This document shows positions 47,949 through 56,844 of a stretch of 64,000 nt of DNA, piece by piece (positions within the stretch are counted from its first letter, which is position 1; every line of letters starts with the position of its first letter). Origin of the DNA: Alloyangia pacifica (GTDB taxonomy: Bacteria > Pseudomonadota > Alphaproteobacteria > Rhodobacterales > Rhodobacteraceae); assembly GCF_003111685.1 (NCBI RefSeq), contig NZ_CP022189.1, forward strand, positions 2,310,001 through 2,374,000. Direction: 5' to 3'. A program made the translations under genes and the position numbers. The notes beneath the pieces are model-generated. The model saw only the letters and a program-made list of their open reading frames with translations. It ran no database searches and was not told the DNA's origin.

Positions 47949-48871
47949 CTGCCTGCCTCGATCAATTCTTCTACGTGCACCCGGGCCGAGTCCGCGAGCG
48001 CGCGCAGATCATAACCACCTTCGAGAAGCGAGACCACCCGCCCCTGCGCGGTGCCCTGCGCGATCCGGCAAAGCTCGCGGGTGAGCCATTCGAAGTCCTC
48101 CTCGCGCCAGTTGAGCTCGGCCAGCGGGTCGTCGGCATGGGCGTCGAAGCCGGCCGAAATGATGACGAGCTCGGGACGGAAGGCCTCGAGCCGCGGGAAG
48201 GCCTGTGCCGCGTAGGCGGCGCGCATCTCCGCGCCTCCGCTGCCCGGCGGCAGGGGGAGGTTGAGCACATTGTGGTGCCCGCCGGTCTCGTCGGCCGCGC
48301 CGGTGCCGGGCCAGAGCGGGTATTGCTGCGAGGTGACAACCAAAGCGCGCGGCTCATCCCAGAGAAGGGCCTGCGTGCCGTTGCCGTGGTGCACGTCAAA
48401 GTCGACGATGGCGACGCGCTCCAGCCCGTGGTGGTCGAGCGCGTGTTTCGCCGCGATCGCCGCATTGCCGAAGAGGCAGAAGCCCATGGGCGTCTCGGCC
48501 TCGGCGTGGTGGCCAGGCGGACGGGTGGCGCAGAAGGCGGTCTTTACCTCCCCCGCCAGAACTGCATCCACCGCCCGCACCGCTCCGCCGACCGCGCGCC
48601 GCGCGGCCTCCAGCGAACGCGGCGAGAGCCAGGTGTCCTCGTCGAGCGGGATCAGCCCTTCGCCGGGCAGCGCCCCGCTCAGCCGGTCGAGATAGGCCTG
48701 AGGGTGCACCCGCAGGATGTCGCGATCCTCGCAGCGCGGCGCAGCTAAGCGCAACAGATCAAGCCCCTGCAAGGCGTGCAGCACGTGGTCGAGCCGGGCC
48801 ACCTGTTCGGGGTGGCCGTCGGGTGTCAGGTGGTCGAGACAGTCGGCATGGGTGATCAGCGCGCAGCCCAT
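47945..48871 (-). CDS. histone deacetylase family protein (acetoin utilisation/APAH-like)
   Basis: A 308-aa zinc deacetylase-fold protein. Zinc ligands are visible in DFDVHHGNGTQ (Asp, His) and GFDAHADDPLAEL (Asp); the catalytic His pair is in RPPGHHAEAE. Bacterial members act on acetylpolyamines or other acetyl-lysine-like substrates. ATG at 48871 has GGAGGAGG upstream; a longer 20-codon extension was dropped. Heads the xseB-ispA-dxs unit. Confidence 0.9.
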   Translation of the reverse strand: MGCALITHADCLDHLTPDGHPEQVARLDHVLHALQGLDLLRLAAPRCEDRDILRVHPQAYLDRLSGALPGEGLIPLDEDTWLSPRSLEAARRAVGGAVRAVDAVLAGEVKTAFCATRPPGHHAEAETPMGFCLFGNAAIAAKHALDHHGLERVAIVDFDVHHGNGTQALLWDEPRALVVTSQQYPLWPGTGAADETGGHHNVLNLPLPPGSGGAEMRAAYAAQAFPRLEAFRPELVIISAGFDAHADDPLAELNWREEDFEWLTRELCRIAQGTAQGRVVSLLEGGYDLRALADSARVHVEELIEAGR

Positions 48872-48970
48872 TGTGGCCCTCCTCCGGTTGTGGGTCCGAG
48901 GCAGCAGAGCGTGATTCCTCTGCAGGGACAAGGGCAGGTACGCCGGCAGGCGGACCCCCTCCTGCTGCGG

Positions 48971-49675
48971 TCAATCAGGCGCCAGCATGTATCCCGCGCC
49001 GCGCACGGTCTGCAGATAGCGCGGTTGCTTGGGATCGCTCTCGATTTTACGGCGCAGGCGGGTGATCTGCACGTCGACCGCGCGCTCCTGCGCCTGACCC
49101 TTGTCGCGGCCCAGTTCCTCGACCAGCCGCGTGCGGCTCAGCGCCTCGCCGGGCTTGGCCGAGAAGATGCGCATCAGCTGGCTCTCGGTCGCGGTCAGCC
49201 GCACCAGGTCGTCGCCGTGCCACATCTCGCCGCGCTCGATGTCGTAGCGGATCGGGCCGAGGGTCAGCAGCTTGGGCTGGATCGCGTCGGCGGCGGGGCT
49301 CTCGGGCATGCGGCGCAGGATCGCGTTGATCCGCAGCAACAGCTCCTTGGGCTCGAAGGGCTTGGCCAGGTAGTCGTCCGCCCCGGCCTCGAGCCCGGCA
49401 ATCCGGTCCTCGGTCTCGCCCCGGGCGGTGAGCAGCATGATCGGCGTGTGGCGGGTCTCGCGAAGCGCGCGGGTGAGGCTGATGCCGTCCTCACCGGGCA
49501 TCATCACGTCGAGCACGATCAGGTCGAAATCGAGCCCCGCGAGAAGCCGCCGCGCATGCGCCGCGTCGCGCGCCGCGCTGACAAGAAAGCCGTGGCGGAT
49601 CAGGAACTTCTGCAGTAGGCTCCGGATGCGTTCATCGTCGTCGACGATCAGCAGATGCGCGTCTGGATCGCTCAT
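48971..49675 (-). CDS. petR: OmpR-family response regulator PetR
   Basis: A 234-aa response regulator: receiver domain with Asp56 phosphoacceptor (VLDVMMP) and Lys in YLAKPFEPKE, then a winged-helix DNA-binding domain (ERAVDVQITRLRRKIE). In R. capsulatus petR and petP are co-transcribed and affect cytochrome bc1 expression. Here the gene overlaps petP by 4 nt and no histidine kinase is adjacent. Confidence 0.9.
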   Translation of the reverse strand: MSDPDAHLLIVDDDERIRSLLQKFLIRHGFLVSAARDAAHARRLLAGLDFDLIVLDVMMPGEDGISLTRALRETRHTPIMLLTARGETEDRIAGLEAGADDYLAKPFEPKELLLRINAILRRMPESPAADAIQPKLLTLGPIRYDIERGEMWHGDDLVRLTATESQLMRIFSAKPGEALSRTRLVEELGRDKGQAQERAVDVQITRLRRKIESDPKQPRYLQTVRGAGYMLAPD

Positions 49676-50184
49676 CCGCGGTTCTCCCGGAGCCGCTGGT
49701 ACTGGCGCTGCATCTCGGGGTCCATCATCGCCTCGAGCACCTGCTTGAAGCCCGCCACCGCCTCGGGTCCGACCTGCCGGTACGCCGCCCGCATCCGCGC
49801 GCGCTGCGCGTCTGAGAGCTGCTTTTCCAGCGCGTCCCCGGCCTCGGTCAGGTAAAGATGGCGCTCGCGCTTGTCGGCGCGGCCAACCCGGCTTTCGACC
49901 AGCCCGTCCTCGACCAGCGTGCGCAGCACCCGGTTGAGCGATTGCTTGGTGACCCCGAGAATATTGAGCAGGTTGTTGACCGTGGTGCCCGGCGCGCAAT
50001 GGATGAAATGGATCGCGCGATGGTGGGCCCGACCGTAGCTGAGCCCCTGCAGGATGCGGTCCGGGTCGGCGGTGAACCCGCGATAGGCGAAGAACATCGC
50101 CTCGATCCCCTGCCGCAGCTGCTCATCCGTCAGAAAGAGCAGCGACTCACCGCCCAGAACCTGACTTGCCGACGCCTCTGCCAT
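49672..50184 (-). CDS. petP: MarR-family regulator PetP
   Basis: A 170-aa winged-helix regulator of the MarR family, with the DNA-binding helix region VNNLLNILGVTKQSLNRVLRTLVEDGLVESR near residues 70-100 and the wing RADKRERHLYLT. Paired with petR as in R. capsulatus. Start at 50184 (MAEASAS) is preferred over a 9-codon extension. Confidence 0.88.
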   Translation of the reverse strand: MAEASASQVLGGESLLFLTDEQLRQGIEAMFFAYRGFTADPDRILQGLSYGRAHHRAIHFIHCAPGTTVNNLLNILGVTKQSLNRVLRTLVEDGLVESRVGRADKRERHLYLTEAGDALEKQLSDAQRARMRAAYRQVGPEAVAGFKQVLEAMMDPEMQRQYQRLRENRG

Positions 50185-50339
50185 GAAACCCTCTGCGTTC
50201 GTTTTCTGCACTTTAAGTCAGCGTTGTTGACATTCCAAGAGCGAACTGTTAGCGAGTCGCAGTTTTTGCGCAACATTATGTCCGAGGCGGACCTAAAGAA
50301 CGCAACTAATGCAAAGCGCCTGTGTGAAGGAGATGACCC
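50185..50339. promoter_or_regulatory. petP-ilvE divergent region
   Basis: A 155-nt gap holding both promoters. TTGACA at 50227-50232 is a perfect -35 for the ilvE direction, but no good -10 follows at 16-18 nt, so the start cannot be placed. Confidence 0.4.
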
Positions 50340-51209
50340 ATGGACGGAGCTTTCGACGACCGCGACGGCAAGATCTGGATGGATGGCCAGATGGTGGAAT
50401 GGCGAGATGCCAAGGTTCACGTCCTGACGCATGCGCTGCATTACGCGAGCTCGGTCTTCGAGGGCGAGCGGGCCTACAACGGCAAGATCTTCCTCGGCCA
50501 CGAGCATTCCAAGCGGCTGCATTTCTCGGCCGGCGAGCTCGATTTCCAGATCCCCTATTCCGTTGAAGAAATCGACGCGGCCAAGGACGCGGTGCTGAAA
50601 GCCAACGGCTTCACCGATGCCTACGTGCGCGCTGTCGCATGGCGTGGCGCGGGTCAGGACATGGGCGTCGCCTCGGCGCGCAACCCCGTGCGCCTGGCGA
50701 TCGCGGCATGGGCTTGGGGCAACTACTACGGCGACGCCAAGATGAAGGGCGCCAAGCTCGACATCGCGAAATGGAAGCGCCCGAGCCCGGAGACGATCCC
50801 CGTGCACGCCAAGGCAGCGGGCCTCTACATGATCTGCACCACCTCCAAACACGCCGCCGAAGCCAAGGGCTGCTCGGACGCGCTCTTCATGGACTACCGC
50901 GGCTACGTGGCCGAGGCGACCGGCGCCAACATCTTCTTCGTGAAGGATGGCGAGGTCCACACGCCGACGCCCGACTGCTTCCTCAACGGCCTGACCCGTC
51001 AGACGGTGATCAAGCTTCTGAAGGAAAAGGGCATCACGGTGCACGAGCGCCACATCCTGCCCGAGGAGATGGAACGCTTCGAGCAGTGCTGGCTGACCGG
51101 CACTGCCGCCGAGGTGACCCCGGTCGGACAGATTGGCGATTACACATTCGAGGTTGGCGCGCTGACCCGCGACATCGCCGAGACCTACGAAAAGCTGGTC
51201 CGCTCGTAA
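50340..51209 (+). CDS. ilvE: branched-chain amino acid aminotransferase
   Basis: A 289-aa fold-type IV PLP aminotransferase for the last step of Val, Leu and Ile synthesis. PLP lysine K158 in HAKAAGLY. The VAEATGANIFFVKDG segment is the PLP-phosphate region. A strong Shine-Dalgarno (GAAGGAGA) precedes the ATG, and a hairpin terminator follows. Confidence 0.94.
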   Translation: MDGAFDDRDGKIWMDGQMVEWRDAKVHVLTHALHYASSVFEGERAYNGKIFLGHEHSKRLHFSAGELDFQIPYSVEEIDAAKDAVLKANGFTDAYVRAVAWRGAGQDMGVASARNPVRLAIAAWAWGNYYGDAKMKGAKLDIAKWKRPSPETIPVHAKAAGLYMICTTSKHAAEAKGCSDALFMDYRGYVAEATGANIFFVKDGEVHTPTPDCFLNGLTRQTVIKLLKEKGITVHERHILPEEMERFEQCWLTGTAAEVTPVGQIGDYTFEVGALTRDIAETYEKLVRS

Positions 51210-51259
51210 GCGGCCGCTCAGGGGGGATCACCCCCGCCCCCGGGTTTCGCATCCCGACA

Positions 51260-51286
51260 ACGGCCCGCGCCCCGCGCGGGCCGTTT
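51260..51286 (+). terminator. intrinsic terminator after ilvE
   Basis: ACGGCCCGCG (51260-51269) pairs with CGCGGGCCGT (51275-51284), 5-nt loop, then TTT. Perfect 10-bp stem with a short U-tract. Confidence 0.8.
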
Positions 51287-51317
51287 GCCTGTGCGACGGT
51301 CGCCGGAATGCGTTAGG

Positions 51318-52568
51318 TCAACTCATCGCGCGCAGCATCGCCGTATTTGACTGGATAACCGTGTTCAGCTCGACGATCCGGGCGAGCCGCGCCTCGATTT
51401 CATCCTGCCCCGCGTCGAGTTGGTCGACGATCCCGGCCAGAGAGTCCCCGGTGCCGCTGAGCGCCGCGCTCTCGATCTTGCACATCATGCGCGTGGAGCT
51501 GAGCCCGGTGACATAGCGCTTCATGTCCAGCACCGACCGCCCGAGCCGCGTCGCCTCGATCTCGACGACCTTGAGCGCGTCGATCGCCGCCTTCTGAAAG
51601 ACGATCTCCTCGGCGATCAGGGTTTCCTTGTCCCGGATGACGTCCTCTTTCGCGCTGGCATGGCGCACATCCTCCTGGAAGATCGCCGACATCTCGGCCT
51701 GCAGGCTGCCGGCATAAACGAGAAACTGGCCCTGCTGAATCGTCGTCAGCATGCGCATGTAGGTGCTGTCCTCCCCCTCGACGAAGCCGCGCACCCAAGC
51801 CGCCATTTCGTCGAGCATCGAGCCGTAGTTGACCGAGATGGCGCTGATCGGCCCACCAGCGTTTTCCAGCCGCGAGGCGAGGATGCGCATGTTCATCGGC
51901 ACCGTGCGGATCGCCTTGATGATCTCGGTCATCCGGTCGGTTTCCTCGCGGATTTGTAGGATGGTCTTGGCCATGGTCATGAAGCGCAACTGCCGGGGGC
52001 CGAGCTTGGTGCCCATGCGCTGCGCCCGGGCCTCCAGCTCCTGCGCGAGCGCGGCGGTCATGAATCCCTCGTAGGACGTGTAGCCAAGCTCCGCGACCTC
52101 GGCCAGCAGCATGTCCTTGCTGCGGGCCGGGGTGGCCCCCTGTTCGGTCTCCGCTTCGCGCAGGCGAGAATAGATTTCCTTCACCCGGTCGAGAAGACCG
52201 CAGCAGGGTTTGACCCGGACCGAGATATACCCCCCCGCGATCGGCCAGGCCACGGCAAGCACCCAGTAATAGCGCCCGTCCTTGGACTTGTTCTTCACGT
52301 AGGCGGCGACGTAATCCCCTGCCTTCAGCTTGTCCCAGTAGAGCTGGAACACGCCCTTGGGCATGTCGGGATGGCGCACGAGCTTGTGCGGCGCGCCTTT
52401 CAACTCCTCCCACATGTAGCCCGAGATCTTCCGGAACACGCTGTTGCCGTGAATGATCACGCCGCGTTCGTCGGTGCGCGAGAAGAACAGGTCCTTCAGA
52501 TCGAAGGGCACCTCGCCAACGGCGCTGTTGCGGGTTTGCGCGATAAGCTGGGAATCGTGTTGGGTCAT
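51318..52568 (-). CDS. Aer-like PAS sensor protein without a signalling domain
   Basis: A 416-aa cytosolic protein. An Aer-type PAS domain (about residues 22-120: DLFFSRTDERGVIIHGNSVF, GAPHKLVRHPDMPKGVFQLYWD, YWVLAVAWPI) is followed by about 290 residues of mostly helical, coiled-coil-prone sequence. No MCP hairpin, GGDEF, EAL or kinase motif is seen. It may sense redox or flavin state like Aer, but the output is unknown. The predicted start has no good Shine-Dalgarno. Confidence 0.85.
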   Translation of the reverse strand: MTQHDSQLIAQTRNSAVGEVPFDLKDLFFSRTDERGVIIHGNSVFRKISGYMWEELKGAPHKLVRHPDMPKGVFQLYWDKLKAGDYVAAYVKNKSKDGRYYWVLAVAWPIAGGYISVRVKPCCGLLDRVKEIYSRLREAETEQGATPARSKDMLLAEVAELGYTSYEGFMTAALAQELEARAQRMGTKLGPRQLRFMTMAKTILQIREETDRMTEIIKAIRTVPMNMRILASRLENAGGPISAISVNYGSMLDEMAAWVRGFVEGEDSTYMRMLTTIQQGQFLVYAGSLQAEMSAIFQEDVRHASAKEDVIRDKETLIAEEIVFQKAAIDALKVVEIEATRLGRSVLDMKRYVTGLSSTRMMCKIESAALSGTGDSLAGIVDQLDAGQDEIEARLARIVELNTVIQSNTAMLRAMS

Positions 52569-52633
52569 GGGGGCCACGCGACTGGGAGTGAATCTCCGCG
52601 CAGCTTGCCCCGGCACCGGTTTCCGAAACGTGA

Positions 52634-52657
52634 AGAGCCGCGGTGATCCGCGGCTCT
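52634..52657 (-). terminator. hairpin terminator of the PotABCD-like operon
   Basis: A 10-bp perfect inverted repeat, AGAGCCGCGG (52634-52643) and CCGCGGCTCT (52648-52657), 4-nt loop; on the minus strand it is followed by TTCACGTTT. It lies 27 nt after the last permease gene. Confidence 0.75.
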
Positions 52658-52684
52658 CCAGCGTTCTTTCGCCTGTACCAGCGC

Positions 52685-53872
52685 TCAGCCCGGCGACATG
52701 CCCCGCAGGCGCTCGGAGCGGCGGCGCAGCATCTCGACCGTCGCCAGCAGCAGGATCGAGATCGCCACCAGCACCGTCGCCGCCGCGAGGATGGTCGGCG
52801 AGAGCTGCTCGCGCAGGCCGGTGAACATCTGCCACGGCAGGGTCTGGAGCTCGGCCGAGCCGATGAACAGCACCACCACCACCTCGTCGAAGGAGGTGAT
52901 GAAGGCAAAGAGCGCGCCCGAGATCACCCCGGGCAGGATCAGCGGCATCTGCACCCGGAAGAAGGTGGTCACCGGGTTCGCGCCCATGTTTGCCGCCGCC
53001 CGCACGAGGCTCCGGTCGAAGCCGACCAGCGTCGCTGTGACGGTGATGATCACAAAGGGAATGCCCAGCACCGCATGCGCCAGAACCACGCCCCAGAGCG
53101 TGCCGACGATATTGATCTTCGAGTAGAAGAAATACATGCCGGTGGCCGAGATGATCAGCGGCACGATCATCGGCGAGATCAAGATGGCCATGATCGCGCG
53201 CTTGCCCGGAACGTGACTTTGCGACAGGCCGATGGCCGCCAACGTGCCAAGGCTCACCGAGATGATCGTCGCCAGCGGCGCGATGATCAGCGAGTTCTTC
53301 ACCGCGCCGGTCCATTCGGGATTGGTGAAGAAGTCCCGGTAGTGTTTCAGCGAGTAGCCCGCCGGATCGAAGCGCAGCATCTCGGGGGTGAAGGTGAAGA
53401 AGTCCTCCGCGTTGAACGAAAGCGGCATGACCACCAGGATCGGCGTGATCAGGAAGACGAAGATCGCGCCGCAGATGACGCGGAAGCTGTAATGCCAGAG
53501 CACCTGTCCCGACGACAGATAGGGCACCAGCGGCACCCGGTAGCGCCCAAAGCCGATCCAGTAGGTGAACCAGCCGAAGAACCAGCCGAAGAGCACTCCG
53601 ACAAGGCCGCCCGAGACGCCCCCGCTGAGAAAGCCCAGCAGCGCGAAGACGACGATGATGCCCCAGCGCAACGGCTTTTCCAGCTCCTTCGACAGCGACA
53701 TGGCGGCAAAGGCGAAGCCGGCCATGACCAGCGCGCCGAGCAGGATGCCGAGCAGCACCGAGCCGTTGGCCGCGCCGATGAAGACCCCGGCGAAGGCCCC
53801 CGCCGCGGCGAGCACCGGTAGGGTCAGCGACAGGGGTTTCTTGATGGCGGGCGTGAGAATGACGTTGCTCAT
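52685..53872 (-). CDS. polyamine-type ABC transporter permease (PotC-like) with N-terminal membrane extension
   Basis: A 395-aa permease. The first ~125 residues hold about four extra hydrophobic segments absent from PotC; the PotC-like core starts near residue 128 (RVICGAIFVFLITPILVVMPLSF) and has the EAA loop (AAANMGANPVTTFFRVQMPLILPG). Second permease gene, 5 nt after the first. Confidence 0.9.
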   Translation of the reverse strand: MSNVILTPAIKKPLSLTLPVLAAAGAFAGVFIGAANGSVLLGILLGALVMAGFAFAAMSLSKELEKPLRWGIIVVFALLGFLSGGVSGGLVGVLFGWFFGWFTYWIGFGRYRVPLVPYLSSGQVLWHYSFRVICGAIFVFLITPILVVMPLSFNAEDFFTFTPEMLRFDPAGYSLKHYRDFFTNPEWTGAVKNSLIIAPLATIISVSLGTLAAIGLSQSHVPGKRAIMAILISPMIVPLIISATGMYFFYSKINIVGTLWGVVLAHAVLGIPFVIITVTATLVGFDRSLVRAAANMGANPVTTFFRVQMPLILPGVISGALFAFITSFDEVVVVLFIGSAELQTLPWQMFTGLREQLSPTILAAATVLVAISILLLATVEMLRRRSERLRGMSPG

Positions 53873-53877
53873 GGCCG

Positions 53878-55521
53878 TTACCCCAGCTTCACGTTGTCGA
53901 TGCCGACGATGCGGTCGTAGGCCCAGTAGAGGATCAGGACCACCGCCAGCAGGATCGAGCCGAGCGCGGCCGCGAGGCCCCAGTTCAGCGACGTCGAGAT
54001 ATGATAGGCGATCCGGTTCGAGATGAAGGTACCGGTGGTGCCGCCGACGATCTCGGGGGTGATGTAGTAGCCGATGGCGAGGATGAACACGAGGATCGAC
54101 CCCGCGCCGATGCCCGGCACCGATTGCGGGAAATAGACCCGCCAGAAGGTCGTCCAGTCGGTCGCGCCCAGCGATTTCGACGCCCGGACATAGGTCTTGG
54201 GGATCGTCGACATCACCGAGTACATCGGCAGGATCATGAAGGGCAGCAGGATGTGGGTCATCGCCACGATCGTGCCGAACTGGTTGTTGATCATCGTCAG
54301 GCGACCGTCATCGGCAACCAGTCCGATCCACACCAGCACATCGTTGATGACGCCCTGCTGCTGCAGCATGATCTTCCAGGCCGAGGTTCGCACCAGAAGC
54401 GAGGTCCAGAACGGCAGCAGCACGAGGATCATCAGCAGGTTCGCCTTGCGCGCCGGCAGGTTCGACAGGATGTAGGCCACCGGGTAGCCCAGCAGGATGC
54501 AGCTGCAGGTGATCACCAGGCTCATAAACAGCGTGCGCTTGAAGAGCATGATGTAGATGCGCTCGTTCTCCGGGCGCGCCTCGGCACCGTCCGGCGTGAG
54601 TTTCATGTCCACCGAGTTGAGGAAATAGCCCGAGGTGTAATCGGGCGCGTAGAGCTTCAGCGTCCGCCAGATCTGCGGCTCGAGCCAGTCCTTGTCGATC
54701 TCGCCGAAGCCGTCCTTGAAGCTGACGGTCTCGAAATCGGGGCTGGCCACCAGCGCGGCGGCGGCCTTGAGCATGTCGGCGTGGGGGCCGGCGTAGCCCG
54801 ACACGTCCTGCGTCGAGAGGTCCTGGTAGAGGGCGGTGTGCACCGCCGACCAGGGCTCTTCGTCGAGCAGGGAGTCCCCCTCTTCGCGGTGGGTGTAATT
54901 CGCGAAGATCTCATATTGCTCGGCGGTGCGCGGCAGCAGCTCCTCGACGCCGTCACGCAGCGCGAATTTCGGCAGGCGCTCGCCTTTCTCCCAGGCGGCT
55001 TCCTTGGCGAGCCAGTCCTCGGAGCCCATCATCTCGGCCCAAGTCTGCGCGTCGTCCCAATTCTCGTCGAGATCCTCGAACTGATCCTGATAGAGCTCAC
55101 CGATGTCGTCGAGCCCACGGCCCGACTTGCGGAAGAGCGACGATGCGCCTGTCTGTTCGTAGTTCAGGCGCGAACCGAGGCGGGTGTGCTCCTTGCGTTC
55201 GGCGGCCACAAACAGATCGTAATAGGCATCTTCGAACACCTGGTCGGGCGGCAGGCCCGTGCCGTCCCAGTCGTAGAGCGCCCTGGTGGTCGTGGGCATC
55301 GTGTTCGAAACAATCTGGTTCTCAACCGAGCGGAACAGCATGTCCCCGATCGGCGCGATGAAGGTGACCAGAACGAAGATCAGCAGTGGAGCGATGAGCG
55401 CGAGGGCTCGCAACTTCTGCACGCGCAACGCCCGAGACAGGCTCTTTTTTAGCGGCGTGCCATCCGCGGCCAGCATGGGCCCGTTGGCACCTTTCTCCGG
55501 GACATCGGTCGAAGCTGTCAT
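53878..55521 (-). CDS. polyamine-type ABC transporter permease (PotB-like) with a large periplasmic insertion
   Basis: A 547-aa permease, nearly twice PotB length. After the first helix (about 38-60) a polar acidic insertion of about 240-260 residues runs to about 325, then the permease core with the EAA loop (RASKSLGATDWTTFWRVYFPQSVPG). The insertion holds several Trp/Tyr-rich acidic stretches. Substrate is assigned from family only. Confidence 0.9.
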   Translation of the reverse strand: MTASTDVPEKGANGPMLAADGTPLKKSLSRALRVQKLRALALIAPLLIFVLVTFIAPIGDMLFRSVENQIVSNTMPTTTRALYDWDGTGLPPDQVFEDAYYDLFVAAERKEHTRLGSRLNYEQTGASSLFRKSGRGLDDIGELYQDQFEDLDENWDDAQTWAEMMGSEDWLAKEAAWEKGERLPKFALRDGVEELLPRTAEQYEIFANYTHREEGDSLLDEEPWSAVHTALYQDLSTQDVSGYAGPHADMLKAAAALVASPDFETVSFKDGFGEIDKDWLEPQIWRTLKLYAPDYTSGYFLNSVDMKLTPDGAEARPENERIYIMLFKRTLFMSLVITCSCILLGYPVAYILSNLPARKANLLMILVLLPFWTSLLVRTSAWKIMLQQQGVINDVLVWIGLVADDGRLTMINNQFGTIVAMTHILLPFMILPMYSVMSTIPKTYVRASKSLGATDWTTFWRVYFPQSVPGIGAGSILVFILAIGYYITPEIVGGTTGTFISNRIAYHISTSLNWGLAAALGSILLAVVLILYWAYDRIVGIDNVKLG

Positions 55522-55574
55522 CCTACCCCCTGCGGGTCTGTTTTTATTAGATTATGGGTCTTTGAGTGCAGAGA

Positions 55575-55590
55575 GGGGCCATGCGGCCCC
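55575..55590 (-). other. hairpin between the binding-protein and PotB-like genes
   Basis: GGGGCC (55575-55580) pairs with GGCCCC (55585-55590), ATGC loop. A short intercistronic stem; it may stabilise the binding-protein message. Weak evidence. Confidence 0.4.
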
Positions 55591-55610
55591 CCTCCATGTC
55601 GCGTCTGCGC

Positions 55611-56723
55611 TTATTGCGCGAGCCAGGCCTGGAACTTCGCGTCGATGTCGTCGCGATAGTCCGCCCAGAACTCGTAGTTGTAGAGCAGCGTGTTCGTCGC
55701 GTTTGCCGGATCGGTCGGCATATGCGGCGCCATGTCGATGCCCAGGTCGGCGTGCTGACCGACAAGCGGAGCGGACGACTGGCGTGCCGGACCATAGGAG
55801 ATGTAGGCGGCCTGATCGGCCAGACGCTGGGTGTCGGTGGCGAACTTCACGAAGTCCTTCACGCGCGCCAGAGCGGCGTCGTCAAGGCCTTCGGGGATGA
55901 TCCAGCCGTCGAGATCGAACACCTGCATGTCCCACATCATGGCGACCGGCTGGTCCTGCTCCTCGATCACCGAGAACAGGCGGCCATTGTAGGTCGAGCC
56001 CATGAAGACTTCGCCGTCCGCCAGAAGCTGCGGTGTGTCGGCACCAGCGGACCACCACACGACGCTGTCCTTGATGGTGTCGAGCTTGGCGAGCGCCTGG
56101 TCCTGGCCTTCCGGGGTAGCCAGAACGTCGTAGATCTCGTCCTTGGCCACGCCGTCGCAGTACAGCGCCCATTCCATGTTGTTGATCGGGCGCTTCTCGA
56201 GCGAGCGCTTGCCCGGGTAGGTCTCGAGATCAAAGATCGAGCAGATGTCCGACGGCGCATCCGCGCCCTCGGGCACCATGTCGGTGCGGTAACCGAAGGT
56301 GGTCGAATAGACGATCTGCGGGATGAAGCAGTCGGAGACGATCATGTCGCCGAAGTCGTCCTCGGCCGAGGTGCCGTCATCTGCCTCGGCGAGCAGCTCG
56401 TCGGGATCGTATTCCATGGCGAGGCCTTCGTCGCACAGGCGGATGGCGTCAGAGGCCACGACGTCGACGAGGTCCCAAGTGATGTTGCCGGCCTCGTTCA
56501 TCGCGCGCAGCTTTGCCACGGCTTCGGCCGAGCTTTCATCCCAGGAGATGTTCACCTCGGGGTGCATTTCCTTGTAGGGGTCGGCATAGGCCTTGATCTG
56601 GCTCGTCTGATACGCGCCGCCCCACGACACGAGGGTCATGTCGTTGGCCATTTCCTGCGCGGAGACGGCGCCTGCGGCAACCGTGAGCGCGGTGGTGGCC
56701 AGGAGGGTCTTGGTCCGTTTCAT
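55611..56723 (-). CDS. polyamine-type ABC transporter substrate-binding protein (PotD-like)
   Basis: A 370-aa periplasmic protein with signal peptide MKRTKTLLATTALTVAAGAVSAQ (cleavage near residue 22). The mature protein begins NDMTLVSWGGAYQTSQIKAYADPY, the PotD/PotF-type SBP_bac family. Charged pocket residues (DLVDVVASDA) fit a cationic ligand but do not define it. The ATG at 56723 follows GGGAG. Confidence 0.9.
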   Translation of the reverse strand: MKRTKTLLATTALTVAAGAVSAQEMANDMTLVSWGGAYQTSQIKAYADPYKEMHPEVNISWDESSAEAVAKLRAMNEAGNITWDLVDVVASDAIRLCDEGLAMEYDPDELLAEADDGTSAEDDFGDMIVSDCFIPQIVYSTTFGYRTDMVPEGADAPSDICSIFDLETYPGKRSLEKRPINNMEWALYCDGVAKDEIYDVLATPEGQDQALAKLDTIKDSVVWWSAGADTPQLLADGEVFMGSTYNGRLFSVIEEQDQPVAMMWDMQVFDLDGWIIPEGLDDAALARVKDFVKFATDTQRLADQAAYISYGPARQSSAPLVGQHADLGIDMAPHMPTDPANATNTLLYNYEFWADYRDDIDAKFQAWLAQ

Positions 56724-56844
56724 CTGTAACTCCCTTAGATAGCCCGTTGTGTATTGTGGGTTCCAGGACACGGGCAAACCGCCGGAACCTTTCCGGTCCG
56801 CACCGCCCGCCCACTGCAAGGGGGACAGCGCGGGCAGAGTCTCG

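Noticed and set aside
50227..50255. Sigma-70 promoter for ilvE
   Set aside because: The -35 TTGACA is perfect but no acceptable -10 lies at 16-18 nt.
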